The notes beneath the pieces were generated by a model. It was not told where the DNA came from. It searched no databases and was given only the letters and a program-made list of their open reading frames with translations. The translations under genes and the position numbers were made by a program. Below, one piece after another: positions 26,621 through 35,444 of a stretch of DNA of 43,210 bases; position 1 is the stretch's first letter, and each line of letters opens with the position of its first letter. The stretch lies in the NCBI GenBank assembly GCA_020692205.1, contig JAIMKV010000041.1, positions 1 through 43,210 on the forward strand, written 5' to 3'. This stretch comes from Myxosarcina sp. GA_180221_E-2-1-MAG-40_15. Lineage in GTDB: Bacteria; Cyanobacteriota; Cyanobacteriia; Cyanobacteriales; Xenococcaceae.

Positions 26621-28093
26621 TTAATATAAAGAGATGGTTTTGGGAATAGCTTGATTGAGATTCCCTGCCCCAAGAAACATGGCTAAATCTCCTGGCTGCA
26701 AGATTTCTTGCTGAAGAAAATCGGCAAGAGAATCTACCTCGGCATGATAGTGAACGTAATGATGATTAAGCGCGATCGCCTGAACTAAATCCGCGCCGCT
26801 GATATTAAAAGTATTGGTTTCTCCTGCACTATAGATGTCGGTAATAACTACCACGTCTGCGTTATTAAAGACCCTGGCAAATTCCTGTAAAAAAGTCTTG
26901 GTGCGACTATAGCGATGGGGTTGAAAAATTGCCACCACTCTGTTTAGATCTGCGTTTCCTGCTACTCTTAATCTGCCCGCTGCTAAAGTAACAGCAATCT
27001 CACTGGGATGATGAGCGTAGTCATCGATAAAGGTAATTCCGTTAATCTTTCCTCGATGTTCAAATCGTCTTTTTGTCCCGCCAAAGGTAGCTAAAGCCTT
27101 GGCAATAGTTGCAAATTCTAAACCTATTTGTTGTCCGACAGCGATCGCCGCTAAGGCATTACTCAGATTATGTTCTCCTAACAGCGGTAGCTGCAATTTT
27201 CCTAAACATACTCCCCTCAACCAAATTTCGGCGTTGCTTCCTTGAGCATGATAAGTAATATTTTTAGCTGTGTAATCTGCTCCTAAAGTTGGGTCTAAAC
27301 CATAGCTAATAGTCACAGCTAACTCATCGCGGATAATTGGATCGTCAATACAGCCAATTAAAATCTGACACTGTCCTGCAAAGGTTTGGAAAATATTAAC
27401 TACTTCTTGAATATCCTGATAGCGATCTGGATGATCTAGTTCAATATTAGTAATTACGCCAATATTGGGGTGATGCTTAACCAAAGAACCATCCGATTCG
27501 TCGGCTTCAGCGATTAAATACGCTCCTTGTCCACTCCTAGCATTACCATTCCAGTCATCCACTTCTCCACCAACAATAATTGTGGGATCAAGATCGCTCT
27601 TAAGTAACATATAGCCAATTAAACTGCTGGTGGTAGTTTTGCCATGAGTTCCTGATACTGCTATGCCCTGATACTGTTCGATTAAAGCAGCTAAAAGATC
27701 TGAACGATGAAAAATAGGACAACCAAGTTTGACTGCTGCTTGATATTCAAGATTAGTTGGCGCGATCGCTGTAGAACAAATAATCTGTGGTAAAGAATTC
27801 ACCCGATTACTTAAAACCTCAATTTCTGGCAGAGTAGCGGATTTTCCTCCTGCTGGTACTGGTTGGCGTTGTTGATCAGCTTTGGGCGCGAAAAAATCAA
27901 GATTCCTCGCTTCTTGACGATAAAAAATTTTGACTCCCAATACTTCTAAGCGATCGGTAATATGACTAGAATCTAGATCTGAACCTGATACTGGTAGTTG
28001 TCGTTGAGCAACAATCTGAGCCAAAGCCGACATCCCAATTCCGCCGATACCGATAAAATGAAATGGTCTACCAGTCAAATCTACTTTTACCAC
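26621..28093 (-). CDS. murC: UDP-N-acetylmuramate--L-alanine ligase
   Basis: 490 residues from the GTG at 28093. I prefer this over an ATG at 28117 because AGGAG (28106-28102) sits eight bases before the GTG; the earlier ATG would put that site inside the gene. MurC adds L-Ala to UDP-MurNAc in the cytosol. Seen: nucleotide loop FHFIGIGGIGMSALA, ATP loop SGTHGKTTTSSL, IAEADESDGSL, ITNIELDHPDRY, and the C-terminal DDYAHHPSEI and FQPHRYSRT. Between the N-terminal domain and STAIAPTN there is an extra low-complexity segment of about 28 residues (ADQQRQPVPAGG ... VNSLPQ). Divergent from gap2. Confidence 0.95.
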   Translation of the reverse strand: MVKVDLTGRPFHFIGIGGIGMSALAQIVAQRQLPVSGSDLDSSHITDRLEVLGVKIFYRQEARNLDFFAPKADQQRQPVPAGGKSATLPEIEVLSNRVNSLPQIICSTAIAPTNLEYQAAVKLGCPIFHRSDLLAALIEQYQGIAVSGTHGKTTTSSLIGYMLLKSDLDPTIIVGGEVDDWNGNARSGQGAYLIAEADESDGSLVKHHPNIGVITNIELDHPDRYQDIQEVVNIFQTFAGQCQILIGCIDDPIIRDELAVTISYGLDPTLGADYTAKNITYHAQGSNAEIWLRGVCLGKLQLPLLGEHNLSNALAAIAVGQQIGLEFATIAKALATFGGTKRRFEHRGKINGITFIDDYAHHPSEIAVTLAAGRLRVAGNADLNRVVAIFQPHRYSRTKTFLQEFARVFNNADVVVITDIYSAGETNTFNISGADLVQAIALNHHYVHYHAEVDSLADFLQQEILQPGDLAMFLGAGNLNQAIPKTISLY

Positions 28094-28101
28094 TTTTTTG
28101 T

Positions 28102-28106
28102 CTCCT
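28102..28106 (-). promoter_or_regulatory. Ribosome binding site that decides the murC start
   Basis: AGGAG on the minus strand, eight bases before the GTG at 28093. It supports the shorter MurC protein. Confidence 0.7.
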
Positions 28107-28117
28107 GCATAGCACAA

Positions 28118-28605
28118 ACATCCTGACCAGGGGTCACAGAATACTACCTTGTTTTGAGGTGAACAATACTCGGTCTTAACAAACGGTCTGGCTTCATGCC
28201 TGCACGAAACTTTTGGAAACGCGCACTGAGATAGACAAAGCTTAGATTCACTTCCTGAAGTATTCTATATATTCCCCTTGCTCTAAACAATACGGGCTAT
28301 GATAACAAGAATTTTTTTAACTTAGGTATAAAAAAGGACAGGTAAACCAGTAAATTAGTGTTTAAGATTTATATATTGGGGAAAAATAAGCAAAAATATT
28401 GCTGTTTAATTGCTAATAAGGCAACACCGTAAGATTTTCGTAATATTTTCAATGTAGACTTAACTATTGGCTTCAGAATATTACTCCGATCAATGTTCAA
28501 ATTGATTCAGAGTAAGGTCTTGAATTGTGCTTACTTTACGATATGATGAGTCTTATTAAGAATGTTTTAATCTATTAACCTAATAAAATAGAGGGCAAGA
28601 AAATA
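28118..28605. other. Divergent murC-gap2 intergenic region
   Basis: No gene seen in 488 bp. It must hold both divergent promoters. The gap2-proximal part has a credible sigma70-type promoter, listed separately. The murC-proximal part (28120-28270) is less AT-rich and could contain a leader or small RNA, but I see no recognisable motif. Confidence 0.5.
28520..28547 (+). promoter_or_regulatory. Probable gap2 promoter
   Basis: TTGAAT (28520-28525), 16-bp spacer, TATGAT (28542-28547). Both boxes are one or two bases from the sigma70 consensus and lie ~60 bp before the gap2 GTG. Confidence 0.55.
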
Positions 28606-29619
28606 GTGGTTAGAGTAGCAATTAACGGTTTTGGGCGTATTGGGCGTAATTTTGTCAGATGCTTACTAACTAGAGGAGAAAAAACCAATTTAGAATTGGT
28701 AGGTCTTAACGATACTTCCGATCCTAAGACGAATTCTCACTTATTAAAGTATGACACTATGCTAGGTGTTTTGAATGCAGACATTGGTTATGATACTAAT
28801 TCTCTGATCGTCAACGGCAAAACAATTAAATGCGTATCTGATCGCAATCCCTTGAACTTGCCTTGGAAAGAATGGGATGTTGATATTGTTATTGAAGCTA
28901 CTGGTGTCTTCCGCGATGCTGAGGGTGCAGGAAAACATCTCCAAGCTGGCGCTAAGAAAGTAGTTATTACTGCCCCTGGAAGTGGTCCTAATATCGGAAC
29001 TTACGTTATGGGCGTTAACGACGATAAATATACTCCTGGTGAATATGACATCGTTAGTAATGCTAGCTGCACTACCAACTGTTTAGCCCCTATAGTTAAA
29101 GTCATCAACGAGCAGTTTGGTATTATTAAAGGTGCGATGACCACTACTCACAGTTATACAGGAGATCAGCGTATTTTAGATGCTAGTCATCGCGATCTTA
29201 GAAGAGCCAGAGCAGCAGCAGAAAACATTGTACCTACCTCTACTGGTGCAGCAAAAGCCGTAGCTTTGGTCTATCCTGAAGTTAAAGGCAAGTTAAACGG
29301 TATTGCATTGCGCGTACCTACTCCTAACGTTTCTGTGGTTGATTTAGTAGCTCAGGTTGAGAAGAAAACTATTGTAGAAGAAGTTAACGAAGTACTTAAA
29401 AGAGCTTCCGAAGGCGAACTGAAAGGCATTTTAGGCTACACGGACTTACCTTTAGTATCTTCCGACTTTAAGGGTACTGATGTTTCTTCCACTGTTGACA
29501 GTTTACTAACTTTAGTTATGGATGGCGACATGATTAAAGTAGTTGCTTGGTACGACAACGAGTGGGGTTATTCTCAGCGCGTTGTTGATTTAGCACAGCT
29601 TGTTGCTCAAGGTATGTAA
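28606..29619 (+). CDS. gap2: Glyceraldehyde-3-phosphate dehydrogenase, Gap2 (photosynthetic type)
   Basis: 337 residues. The cyanobacterial Gap2/plastid GapA-type enzyme uses NADPH or NADH and runs in the Calvin direction. NAD(P) fold: [19 protein letters not shown]. The catalytic Cys is C155 in [38 protein letters not shown] is the plastid-type signature that separates Gap2 from glycolytic Gap1. It starts with GTG at 28606 after GAGGG. No CP12-like C-terminal extension, unlike GapB, so CP12 control would need a separate CP12 protein. Two terminators follow. It shares light and redox control with prk at 40084. Confidence 0.96.
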   Translation: MVRVAINGFGRIGRNFVRCLLTRGEKTNLELVGLNDTSDPKTNSHLLKYDTMLGVLNADIGYDTNSLIVNGKTIKCVSDRNPLNLPWKEWDVDIVIEATGVFRDAEGAGKHLQAGAKKVVITAPGSGPNIGTYVMGVNDDKYTPGEYDIVSNASCTTNCLAPIVKVINEQFGIIKGAMTTTHSYTGDQRILDASHRDLRRARAAAENIVPTSTGAAKAVALVYPEVKGKLNGIALRVPTPNVSVVDLVAQVEKKTIVEEVNEVLKRASEGELKGILGYTDLPLVSSDFKGTDVSSTVDSLLTLVMDGDMIKVVAWYDNEWGYSQRVVDLAQLVAQGM

Positions 29620-29637
29620 AGGCAAATTAATTCAACC

Positions 29638-29663
29638 AAACTAACTAATTAGATTAGTTTTTT
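29638..29663 (+). terminator. First terminator after gap2
   Basis: AAACTAA (29638-29644) pairs with TTAGTTT (29654-29660), followed by more T. Only 18 bp after the gap2 stop. AT-rich stem, so weaker than the next one. Confidence 0.5.
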
Positions 29664-29672
29664 GCCGACACC

Positions 29673-29708
29673 AACACCTCTCTATGAAAATTAGGCGGGG
29701 TGTTTTAT
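29673..29708 (+). terminator. Second terminator after gap2
   Basis: AACACCTC (29673-29680) pairs with GGGGTGTT (29697-29704) with one G-T pair, followed by TTATTTT. A tandem arrangement with the preceding hairpin suits a highly expressed gene. Confidence 0.65.
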
Positions 29709-30014
29709 TTTGAGTCTTTAACCTGTAGGCTATCAATATATAAGAATTTAAAAGTTCAGCTTTACATTAGATGAGGTACTTGACGAGCGACTTTCTACAA
29801 GGTTCAACAGTTTTAGTTAGAGGGATATCCTAAATAAACGGTTTGACCACTGGTTTAATTTGGCATAAGGAATTGGGCTGATTTTAATCGCGCTCAAGCT
29901 TTAATTGATAATTTAATTATTATCCTCAAACTAATTAATCAAGTTTTGAACTATTATTAAAATTCAATATGCAGATAGACATAAGTACCAACATAAGAAC
30001 AAACACCAAGGACT
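29709..30014. other. Intergenic stretch after gap2, no gene seen
   Basis: AT-rich spacer of ~300 bp. It must contain the promoter of the small gene at 30015; I see no clear -35/-10 pair, RNA fold or repeat. Confidence 0.4.
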
Positions 30015-30221
30015 ATGGGTAGAAAAGCAAAGCTAAAAAAACTGCGACAGCAAACTAAAGCTACCGCAAAATCGGTTCAACAATATGACCAAACCAAATT
30101 TGTTGAGCAGTTTGAAAAAATGGGTTATCAAGTAAAAACAACTCCGCTCTTACAAGCTAAAACCAATCGAGGAAATATAGCTCCAGAAATTCCTCAAGAT
30201 AGGATTGAACCACAGCTATAA
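30015..30221 (+). CDS. Small basic protein, unknown function
   Basis: 68 residues. The N-terminus MGRKAKLKKLRQQTKATAKS is strongly basic, like the leader of several cyanobacterial small proteins that may bind RNA or ribosomes. The middle QYDQTKFVEQFEKMGYQVKT is amphipathic and the tail NIAPEIPQDRIEPQL is Pro-rich. No membrane span. ATG at 30015 is preceded by CAAGGAC, a modest ribosome binding site. It converges with the small membrane protein at 30235, 13 bp apart. Family not recognised. Confidence 0.6.
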   Translation: MGRKAKLKKLRQQTKATAKSVQQYDQTKFVEQFEKMGYQVKTTPLLQAKTNRGNIAPEIPQDRIEPQL

Positions 30222-30234
30222 ATGCGCTCGTTTG

Positions 30235-30450
30235 CTAAGATTTAAGATAAATATTTTTAAGTCTATTACGACTTAATTCCCAGCTAGATACAGGCAAAAC
30301 GATTGGCCATAATAAAGGAGCGATCAAAAGAAAACTCCAGGATATAAGATCGGTTTTAGGTGTGCTTCTATCTAAATAGAAAAGCATAAACCAGTAGATA
30401 AAAACCATCAAAGAAATTGTCCAATACCAAACTGCTATGCTTGCTGACAT
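30235..30450 (-). CDS. Small two-span membrane protein, unknown function
   Basis: 71 residues with two hydrophobic segments, about 5-25 (IAVWYWTISLMVFIYWFMLFY) and 36-54 (ISWSFLLIAPLLWPIVLP), joined by a short charged loop LDRSTPKTD. The C-terminal tail SSWELSRNRLKNIYLKS is basic, which by the positive-inside rule puts it in the cytosol. Not recognised. It lies on the same strand as the DUF4230 gene 230 bp upstream, with a long palindrome between them. Confidence 0.55.
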   Translation of the reverse strand: MSASIAVWYWTISLMVFIYWFMLFYLDRSTPKTDLISWSFLLIAPLLWPIVLPVSSWELSRNRLKNIYLKS

Positions 30451-30527
30451 TTTTAGATAATAACAAGTAGATACTTTTCACTTATTATTGTTGATAAAAT
30501 CTTAAATAGTAAATAGTAAAATCACTT

Positions 30528-30555
30528 AAATCACAATTTAGCTAAATTGTGATTT
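30528..30555. repeat. 28-bp perfect palindrome
   Basis: The arm AAATCACAATTTAG (30528-30541) is followed directly by its exact reverse complement (30542-30555). It lies between the DUF4230 gene and the 71-residue gene. Neither side has a clean T run, so an operator or processing site is as likely as a terminator. Confidence 0.6.
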
Positions 30556-30680
30556 TGTCTTTAATACTTTAGTTAAGTATTTATTCATAAATAAATTTAC
30601 TGAAATAAAAAATTGATGCGATCGCGTTACATAAGCAAACATTTATTTATTTAAACAATAGTTGTTAATACTTTTTTTGA

Positions 30681-31394
30681 TTATTTACTGCTTATTTTCT
30701 CAGTTTGATTAATAGTTCCGCATGAATTAGACTGAGTAACATTTATTTTTACCTGTTGGTAACCAGTCTTAGCTAAAAGCTGAGTTATAGTTTTTTGTGC
30801 CTTTAAATTCGCGGTAGTTAAGATGCCTTCGTTACAGGCAGTATTCACAATTTCAATTAAAGTTTTTCTCTGAGCCAAAGTTTGGAGTTGTGGGGCAACA
30901 TCAGGTCCCAAATTAAGAAATCCACGGTCATAGTCATAAACGCGAGAACGATTAACATCAATCTTACTATCTAATATTTTTGCTGGCGGCAAATCAATTT
31001 CAATATTATTATTTCTAATTTTAATATCTGTCTCTTTTAATTCACTTAAATCAACTCCTGCCCTAATTTCTCCTCTTGCAATATAAAGCAAACGAGTAGT
31101 TGCTAAAGATATATCGCCTAATTTACGTTCTGCTGAAGCTGGAACAATTGTTTCTATTGTCTGTACTGTTGTAGACAATTCGTGAACGTCTTTAATTCGC
31201 TGTACAATCGGCGCAAGTGTCTCGATTTTAGGTTCAACTGGCTTGATATTAAATAAGTTTCCTATGAAATTTAGAGCGCGATCGCCTGTACGCCAAATAC
31301 CTACAAGCATAAGTATAATTATTAAATTAATGCTGCCAGCTCCCCAAAATAATAGCCGTTGCCAAAAATAAATAGAAGTTTTAAATGTTTTCAT
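30681..31394 (-). CDS. DUF4230 domain protein, membrane anchored
   Basis: 237 residues. One N-terminal membrane span at about residues 15-33 (WGAGSINLIIILMLVGIW) anchors the protein. From ~65 on it fits DUF4230: VHELSTTVQTIETIVPASAER, LLYIARGEIRAGVDLSELKE, IEIDLPPAKILDSKIDVNRSRVYDYDRGF, and a C-terminal amphipathic region with TLIEIVNTACNEGILTTANL and LLAKTGYQQVKINV. The domain is widespread in bacteria with no known function. It ends with a stretch containing one Cys (NSCGTIN). ATG at 31394. Isolated by AT-rich spacers on both sides. Confidence 0.8.
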   Translation of the reverse strand: MKTFKTSIYFWQRLLFWGAGSINLIIILMLVGIWRTGDRALNFIGNLFNIKPVEPKIETLAPIVQRIKDVHELSTTVQTIETIVPASAERKLGDISLATTRLLYIARGEIRAGVDLSELKETDIKIRNNNIEIDLPPAKILDSKIDVNRSRVYDYDRGFLNLGPDVAPQLQTLAQRKTLIEIVNTACNEGILTTANLKAQKTITQLLAKTGYQQVKINVTQSNSCGTINQTEKISSK

Positions 31395-31956
31395 TGTGGT
31401 TGCTTAAATTAAGCTTACTATTGACTATATGTGTTAAATTTTAGCTAGAATTAGTCAAATAATGTTTACTAACTAAAAATTAGTTCTTTTAAAATTTATC
31501 CGTATTATTTAATCTAATTAAAATCAACTTTGACCAGATAATTTATGGTTATTGCATAATTATTTTTCTAATTATTTAAAAATTTAGTATGTATTTTATT
31601 GAGATTTAAAAGAATAAGTATTGGTATAGCTATTAAACTTTTTTAGGTTTAACAATAGCCCAAAATAGTTTTTTATAGCTATCCGCTCAAATACTTGTAA
31701 ATTCTTTAATTCTCATCTAACAAAAGACTAACTTAATTATTGACCCATTATTTAGAAAATACTCAAAATCGAATAACTTGCTACATTAGTTCCCCAATAT
31801 ATTGCGCTAATGTATGTGGTTGGGCTTAAAGTTTGTGTAGCACATTTGATTAGTTTAAACGAATAAAATTTACTGTTTACGGATACTAGTGCTTTTTAAC
31901 AATATTTGTTAAGCTATAACACCGTATATAGTGCCTGATTAAAAAATAAAATTTGT
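31395..31956. other. AT-rich divergent region upstream of nrdB
   Basis: 562 bp with no coding frame I can support. It separates the DUF4230 gene and nrdB. A strong NrdR-like box lies at 31919-31934, with a second weaker match at 31792-31807 (CCCCAATATATTGCGC, 12 of 16). Confidence 0.5.
31919..31934 (+). promoter_or_regulatory. NrdR-box-like site before nrdB
   Basis: ACACCGTATATAGTGC agrees at 13 of 16 positions with the NrdR consensus ACACWATATATWGTGT as I know it. It lies 22 bp before the nrdB ATG. NrdR represses ribonucleotide reductase genes when (d)ATP is plentiful. The usual tandem partner at ~31 bp spacing is not seen. Confidence 0.5.
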
Positions 31957-33024
31957 ATGACTTCATTTTTATCCCAGCCACAAAACACCATGCCAGCTAA
32001 CCTAATTTTCAATCCTGGCGGCGATGATCAAATAGAAAATCGCTCTATTTGGTTTGGCAATACCACCAATCTAATGCAGCTAAATGACGTGCGTTATTCT
32101 TGGGCAATTGGTTTGTATCAGCAGATGCGAGAAAATTTTTGGATTCCTCAAAAGCTCGATTTGACTCAAGACGTAACCGACTACTGGAATCTGACTCAAG
32201 AAGAGCGTCGTGCTTATGATGGTATTTTAAGCTACTTAACTTTTTTAGATTCTGTCCAAACCTGTAACATTCCTCACATTAAAAATTGTGTAACTGCACC
32301 AGAGGTAAGCATCTGTATGGCAGAACAAATTTCGCAGGAGGGGATGCACAATCAAAGTTATCAATACATTATTGAAACTGTAATTCCAAGCGATCGCCGT
32401 AGCAGTGTGTATGAATTTTGGCGCACAGATAAAGTGCTAGCAGATCGCTGCGAATTCATCGCCTCAATTTATCAAAAATATGTCGATTATCCTACTCCTG
32501 AAAACTATTTTGTTTCTCTATTAGCAGACTATTTGTTGGAGGGAATTTACTTTTACAACGGGTTTATCTATTTTTATAACTTAGCCTCTCGGATGTTAAT
32601 GCCAGGTAGTGCTGATATCTTTAAGATGATTAATCGCGATGAATTAAGTCATGTCCGACTCTATCAAAAACTACTGCCAGAAGCGATGCAGTTATTTCCT
32701 CATTCTGTTGAACAAATTTATGAGATGTTTGATACAGCTGTAAAGCACGAATGTCGTTGGTCTAATCATATAGTAGGAGATAGTGTGTTAGGTATCACCG
32801 AATCTAGTACCGAACATTACACTAAGTATATAGCGAATATGCGTTTGCGCTCCATCGGGTTAGAACCTTTATACACTGACGAGCAGTACAAAAAAAGCCC
32901 TTATAGACATCTAGAAAGATTTTCTGACACCAAAAAAGAAGGACACACCAAGGCTAATTTCTTTGAAGCAGGAGTTACTAGCTACGTAATGTCATCTGGA
33001 GTAGGTGGTTGGGATGAAATATAA
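31957..33024 (+). CDS. nrdB: Class I ribonucleotide reductase, beta (radical) subunit
   Basis: 355 residues. Ribonucleotide reductase makes dNTPs; the beta subunit carries the di-metal centre and generates the radical passed to the alpha subunit. By alignment of motifs with E. coli NrdB, ligands are D98 (FLDS), E128 and H131 (QEGMHNQSY), E195 (LLEGIYF), E229 and H232 (RDELSH). The radical Tyr is present at Y135, so this is not the Phe- or Leu-substituted class Ic. The C-terminus GVTSYVMSSGVGGWDEI would dock on NrdA. nrdA is not adjacent, unlike in many bacteria. An NrdR-like box lies directly upstream. ATG at 31957; M12 is an alternative. Confidence 0.95.
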   Translation: MTSFLSQPQNTMPANLIFNPGGDDQIENRSIWFGNTTNLMQLNDVRYSWAIGLYQQMRENFWIPQKLDLTQDVTDYWNLTQEERRAYDGILSYLTFLDSVQTCNIPHIKNCVTAPEVSICMAEQISQEGMHNQSYQYIIETVIPSDRRSSVYEFWRTDKVLADRCEFIASIYQKYVDYPTPENYFVSLLADYLLEGIYFYNGFIYFYNLASRMLMPGSADIFKMINRDELSHVRLYQKLLPEAMQLFPHSVEQIYEMFDTAVKHECRWSNHIVGDSVLGITESSTEHYTKYIANMRLRSIGLEPLYTDEQYKKSPYRHLERFSDTKKEGHTKANFFEAGVTSYVMSSGVGGWDEI

Positions 33025-33443
33025 ACACTGTATTTCTTGACCAATCGTATGTGTTCGTTATTTTGACATCAACTCAAATTAACGAAGTAAATGTAGATTG
33101 CGCCTTAAAAAGGCGCAATCTACGTTTACACAAATAACAGCTTGTCATAATTTTTATTTCTTGGATTCAAGCACTTCATTCTTGCCTGTGACCGCATTCC
33201 GCAGCTATTATCTATGAAGCTAAAGCTCATGAAAAATAAAGATTATGTAAAATTATGGATAATGCATTTAAAATTTATTTATAGCACCGAGTTATTACTG
33301 ATTTTTTTCTTATTCTAGATAGTCGAATAGCTAAATCAAAAGTTGATATTTAACTTGAAGATAAATAGTGTTTACCATTGTAAATTCTAAATATCGGTAG
33401 ATTAACTTAAGTAAAAATATTTATATACTATTTTAGTTGGCTA
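33025..33443. other. nrdB-TPR intergenic region, no gene seen
   Basis: 419 bp. Holds the long hairpin at 33087-33129 listed separately; the remainder is AT-rich spacer that must contain the promoter of the TPR gene. Confidence 0.45.
33087..33129 (+). repeat. Long near-perfect inverted repeat after nrdB
   Basis: A 20-bp arm (33087-33106) pairs with 33110-33129 across a 3-base loop AAA, with one T-G pair; the inner 14 bp (GTAGATTGCGCCTT and its complement) are perfect. It lies 60 bp after nrdB and is not followed by a strong T run, so a terminator is only one option. Confidence 0.7.
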
Positions 33444-35384
33444 ATGTTCAAGCTATTTCAAAATCTTCTTCCTGGTGAGGCTAACAACAAGCTCAATTCG
33501 GCTATTTCAGAATCTCAGATTGCTGATTGGCAAACACAAATCGCTCAGGCCAATACTCTTTGGGAACAAGGAAAGTTAAGCGAGGCTTTGGCGATTTATG
33601 GTTTAGTAATCGAACAAAATCCCGACTTGCCAGGAATTAAACAGCATCTGGCAGAACGCTTGAAGCAACAGGGAGATTTAGCCTTAGCATACGAGAAGTT
33701 GGCTACAGGCTTAAAAAACCAGGGCAACGTTGAACAAGCAGCCAACTATTATCGTCAGGCAATTAATCTTAAAGCTTTGACAGGAAACACCAAAGATCAA
33801 CTGCTTCGAGGCAGTGTTTCTCAGACTAGAAAACTACCTATTCCCATAGCTAGTCTCAAGGAAGCGGCTTTCTCTTTTCAGCCTTTAGCCAACAGTTCGG
33901 TCATGATCAAAGTAAGATCACAATCGTCTATCTCCAATGTTGAATCAGAATCTGGCGGTATATCTCCTGAATTTTCTCAACGCCTTAAAGTGGTTAATCC
34001 AGCTCAAGCCAAAGATATTGATTGGGAAACAGCACAAGTATATCTTCAAAAAGCTTTAGAACATTTGGAACGACAAGAATGGCAACAGTCAGCACTCGCC
34101 TGTAGACAAGCTACAGGAATTATGCCTGGTATGGCAGAAGCGTATAAAATTTGGGGCAACGCTTTGCAAAGAATGGGAAAAACCAGCGAAGCTATGTCCT
34201 GTTATGCCAAAGCAGTAGAAATTAAACCTAATTTGGCTGAAGTATATGCAGGAATTGCTAACATCTATGCTCAACAAGCAAGATGGCAACAGGCAATTAA
34301 ACATTATCAAAAAGCAATTATTATTAAACCCAGTGCGGAAATATACCGTAATCTAGCTGACGTTTGGCAAAAGTTAGGTGAATCGGAAAAGGTTGAGTTT
34401 AATCTTTATCAAGCTACAGAATTGGAATTAGCACAGACATCGCAGACATCATCGAACAAAACTGAAATAAAATTAGATTTAACGGCAACAGATAATTCTG
34501 TAGAGGCTTATTGCCGGATAGCGAAACGCTCAGAACAGCTAAATCAATGGAAAAAAGCAGCCAAATACTATCGTCAAGCTCTAGATTTAAGTCTGTCTCG
34601 ACCAGCACTTTTACCACAGAAATTAGATCTAAATCTAAATAAGTCAATTGAAACTAAGATATTTCAACAACGACCGAAGCCGACGCATAGCAATGCTAAG
34701 CATACCAAACTGACGACTTCAGAAAGCCAATTAGACAAGGCTATCAAACGCTATCATCAGCAATCGAAAATTCAGCCTAATTCTCCTGAAATTTATACTG
34801 ATTTAGGCAACCTCTATGCTAAAAAAGGTAAATTGCAATATGCGATCGCCTGTTATCGCAAATCAATTCAGCTAAATCGTCAATATGCTAAGGCGCACTT
34901 AAATCTGGGCAGAGTTTTGTTTAAGGTGGGCAAGCAGCAAGAATTTATCAAAGAAATGCAGTTGGCTTTAGCTTTACAACCAAAAATTGGTACAGCTTTT
35001 GATCATTTCTACCTAGGTAATGCTTTAGTTGATCGAGGTCAGCAACAAAAGGCAGTTGGCTTTTACTGTCAAGCGATTGACTTAAATCCTCAGTTTAGCC
35101 AATCTTATCATCGTCTTGGAGAAATCTTAAGCAATCAAGGGAAACATCGTGAAGCGATTGAGTTTTTAGAACAGGGAATTAGTCATAACCCCCAAGATCC
35201 CAAATCTTATTCGATTTTAGGTCAACAGTGGGAAATGCTACAAGACTGGGAAAAAGCTGTTAAAACTTACAGTCAGCTGTTGGAGTTAGAGCCAAAATTT
35301 CCTGAAGCATCTCAGAGATTAAATCATGCTCTAGCAGAAAAGCTAAAGCTAAATCGCCAAGCAAAAAGTCAATCTGGCAATTAA
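33444..35384 (+). CDS. Large tetratricopeptide-repeat protein
   Basis: 646 residues, nearly all TPR. N-terminal TPRs cover about residues 35-115 (WEQGKLSEALAIYGLVIEQNPDLP, then ALAYEKLATGLKNQGNVEQAANYYRQAI). A second array begins near 195 (AKDIDWETAQVYLQKALEHLERQEW) and runs to ~330. A third, from ~435 to the end, has classic 34-residue units (PEIYTDLGNLYAKKGKLQYAIACYRKSIQLN; HLNLGRVLFKVGKQQEF; SYHRLGEILSNQGKHREAIEFLEQGI). Low-complexity linkers separate the arrays. No signal peptide or enzyme domain. In cyanobacteria such arrays are often fused to glycosyltransferases or sulfotransferases; none is fused or adjacent here. Probably a cytosolic scaffold. A strong terminator follows. Confidence 0.85.
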   Translation: MFKLFQNLLPGEANNKLNSAISESQIADWQTQIAQANTLWEQGKLSEALAIYGLVIEQNPDLPGIKQHLAERLKQQGDLALAYEKLATGLKNQGNVEQAANYYRQAINLKALTGNTKDQLLRGSVSQTRKLPIPIASLKEAAFSFQPLANSSVMIKVRSQSSISNVESESGGISPEFSQRLKVVNPAQAKDIDWETAQVYLQKALEHLERQEWQQSALACRQATGIMPGMAEAYKIWGNALQRMGKTSEAMSCYAKAVEIKPNLAEVYAGIANIYAQQARWQQAIKHYQKAIIIKPSAEIYRNLADVWQKLGESEKVEFNLYQATELELAQTSQTSSNKTEIKLDLTATDNSVEAYCRIAKRSEQLNQWKKAAKYYRQALDLSLSRPALLPQKLDLNLNKSIETKIFQQRPKPTHSNAKHTKLTTSESQLDKAIKRYHQQSKIQPNSPEIYTDLGNLYAKKGKLQYAIACYRKSIQLNRQYAKAHLNLGRVLFKVGKQQEFIKEMQLALALQPKIGTAFDHFYLGNALVDRGQQQKAVGFYCQAIDLNPQFSQSYHRLGEILSNQGKHREAIEFLEQGISHNPQDPKSYSILGQQWEMLQDWEKAVKTYSQLLELEPKFPEASQRLNHALAEKLKLNRQAKSQSGN

Positions 35385-35406
35385 GAAATTATCTAGTTTT
35401 GAGCAA

Positions 35407-35438
35407 AAAAAAGGATAGTTTATTAACTATCCTTTTTT
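35407..35438 (+). terminator. Strong terminator of the TPR gene
   Basis: A 14-bp perfect stem: AAAAAAGGATAGTT (35407-35420) and AACTATCCTTTTTT (35425-35438), loop TATT. It is 22 bp after the stop codon. The symmetrical A/T tracts would also allow it to work on the minus strand. Confidence 0.9.
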
Positions 35439-35444
35439 AATCAT

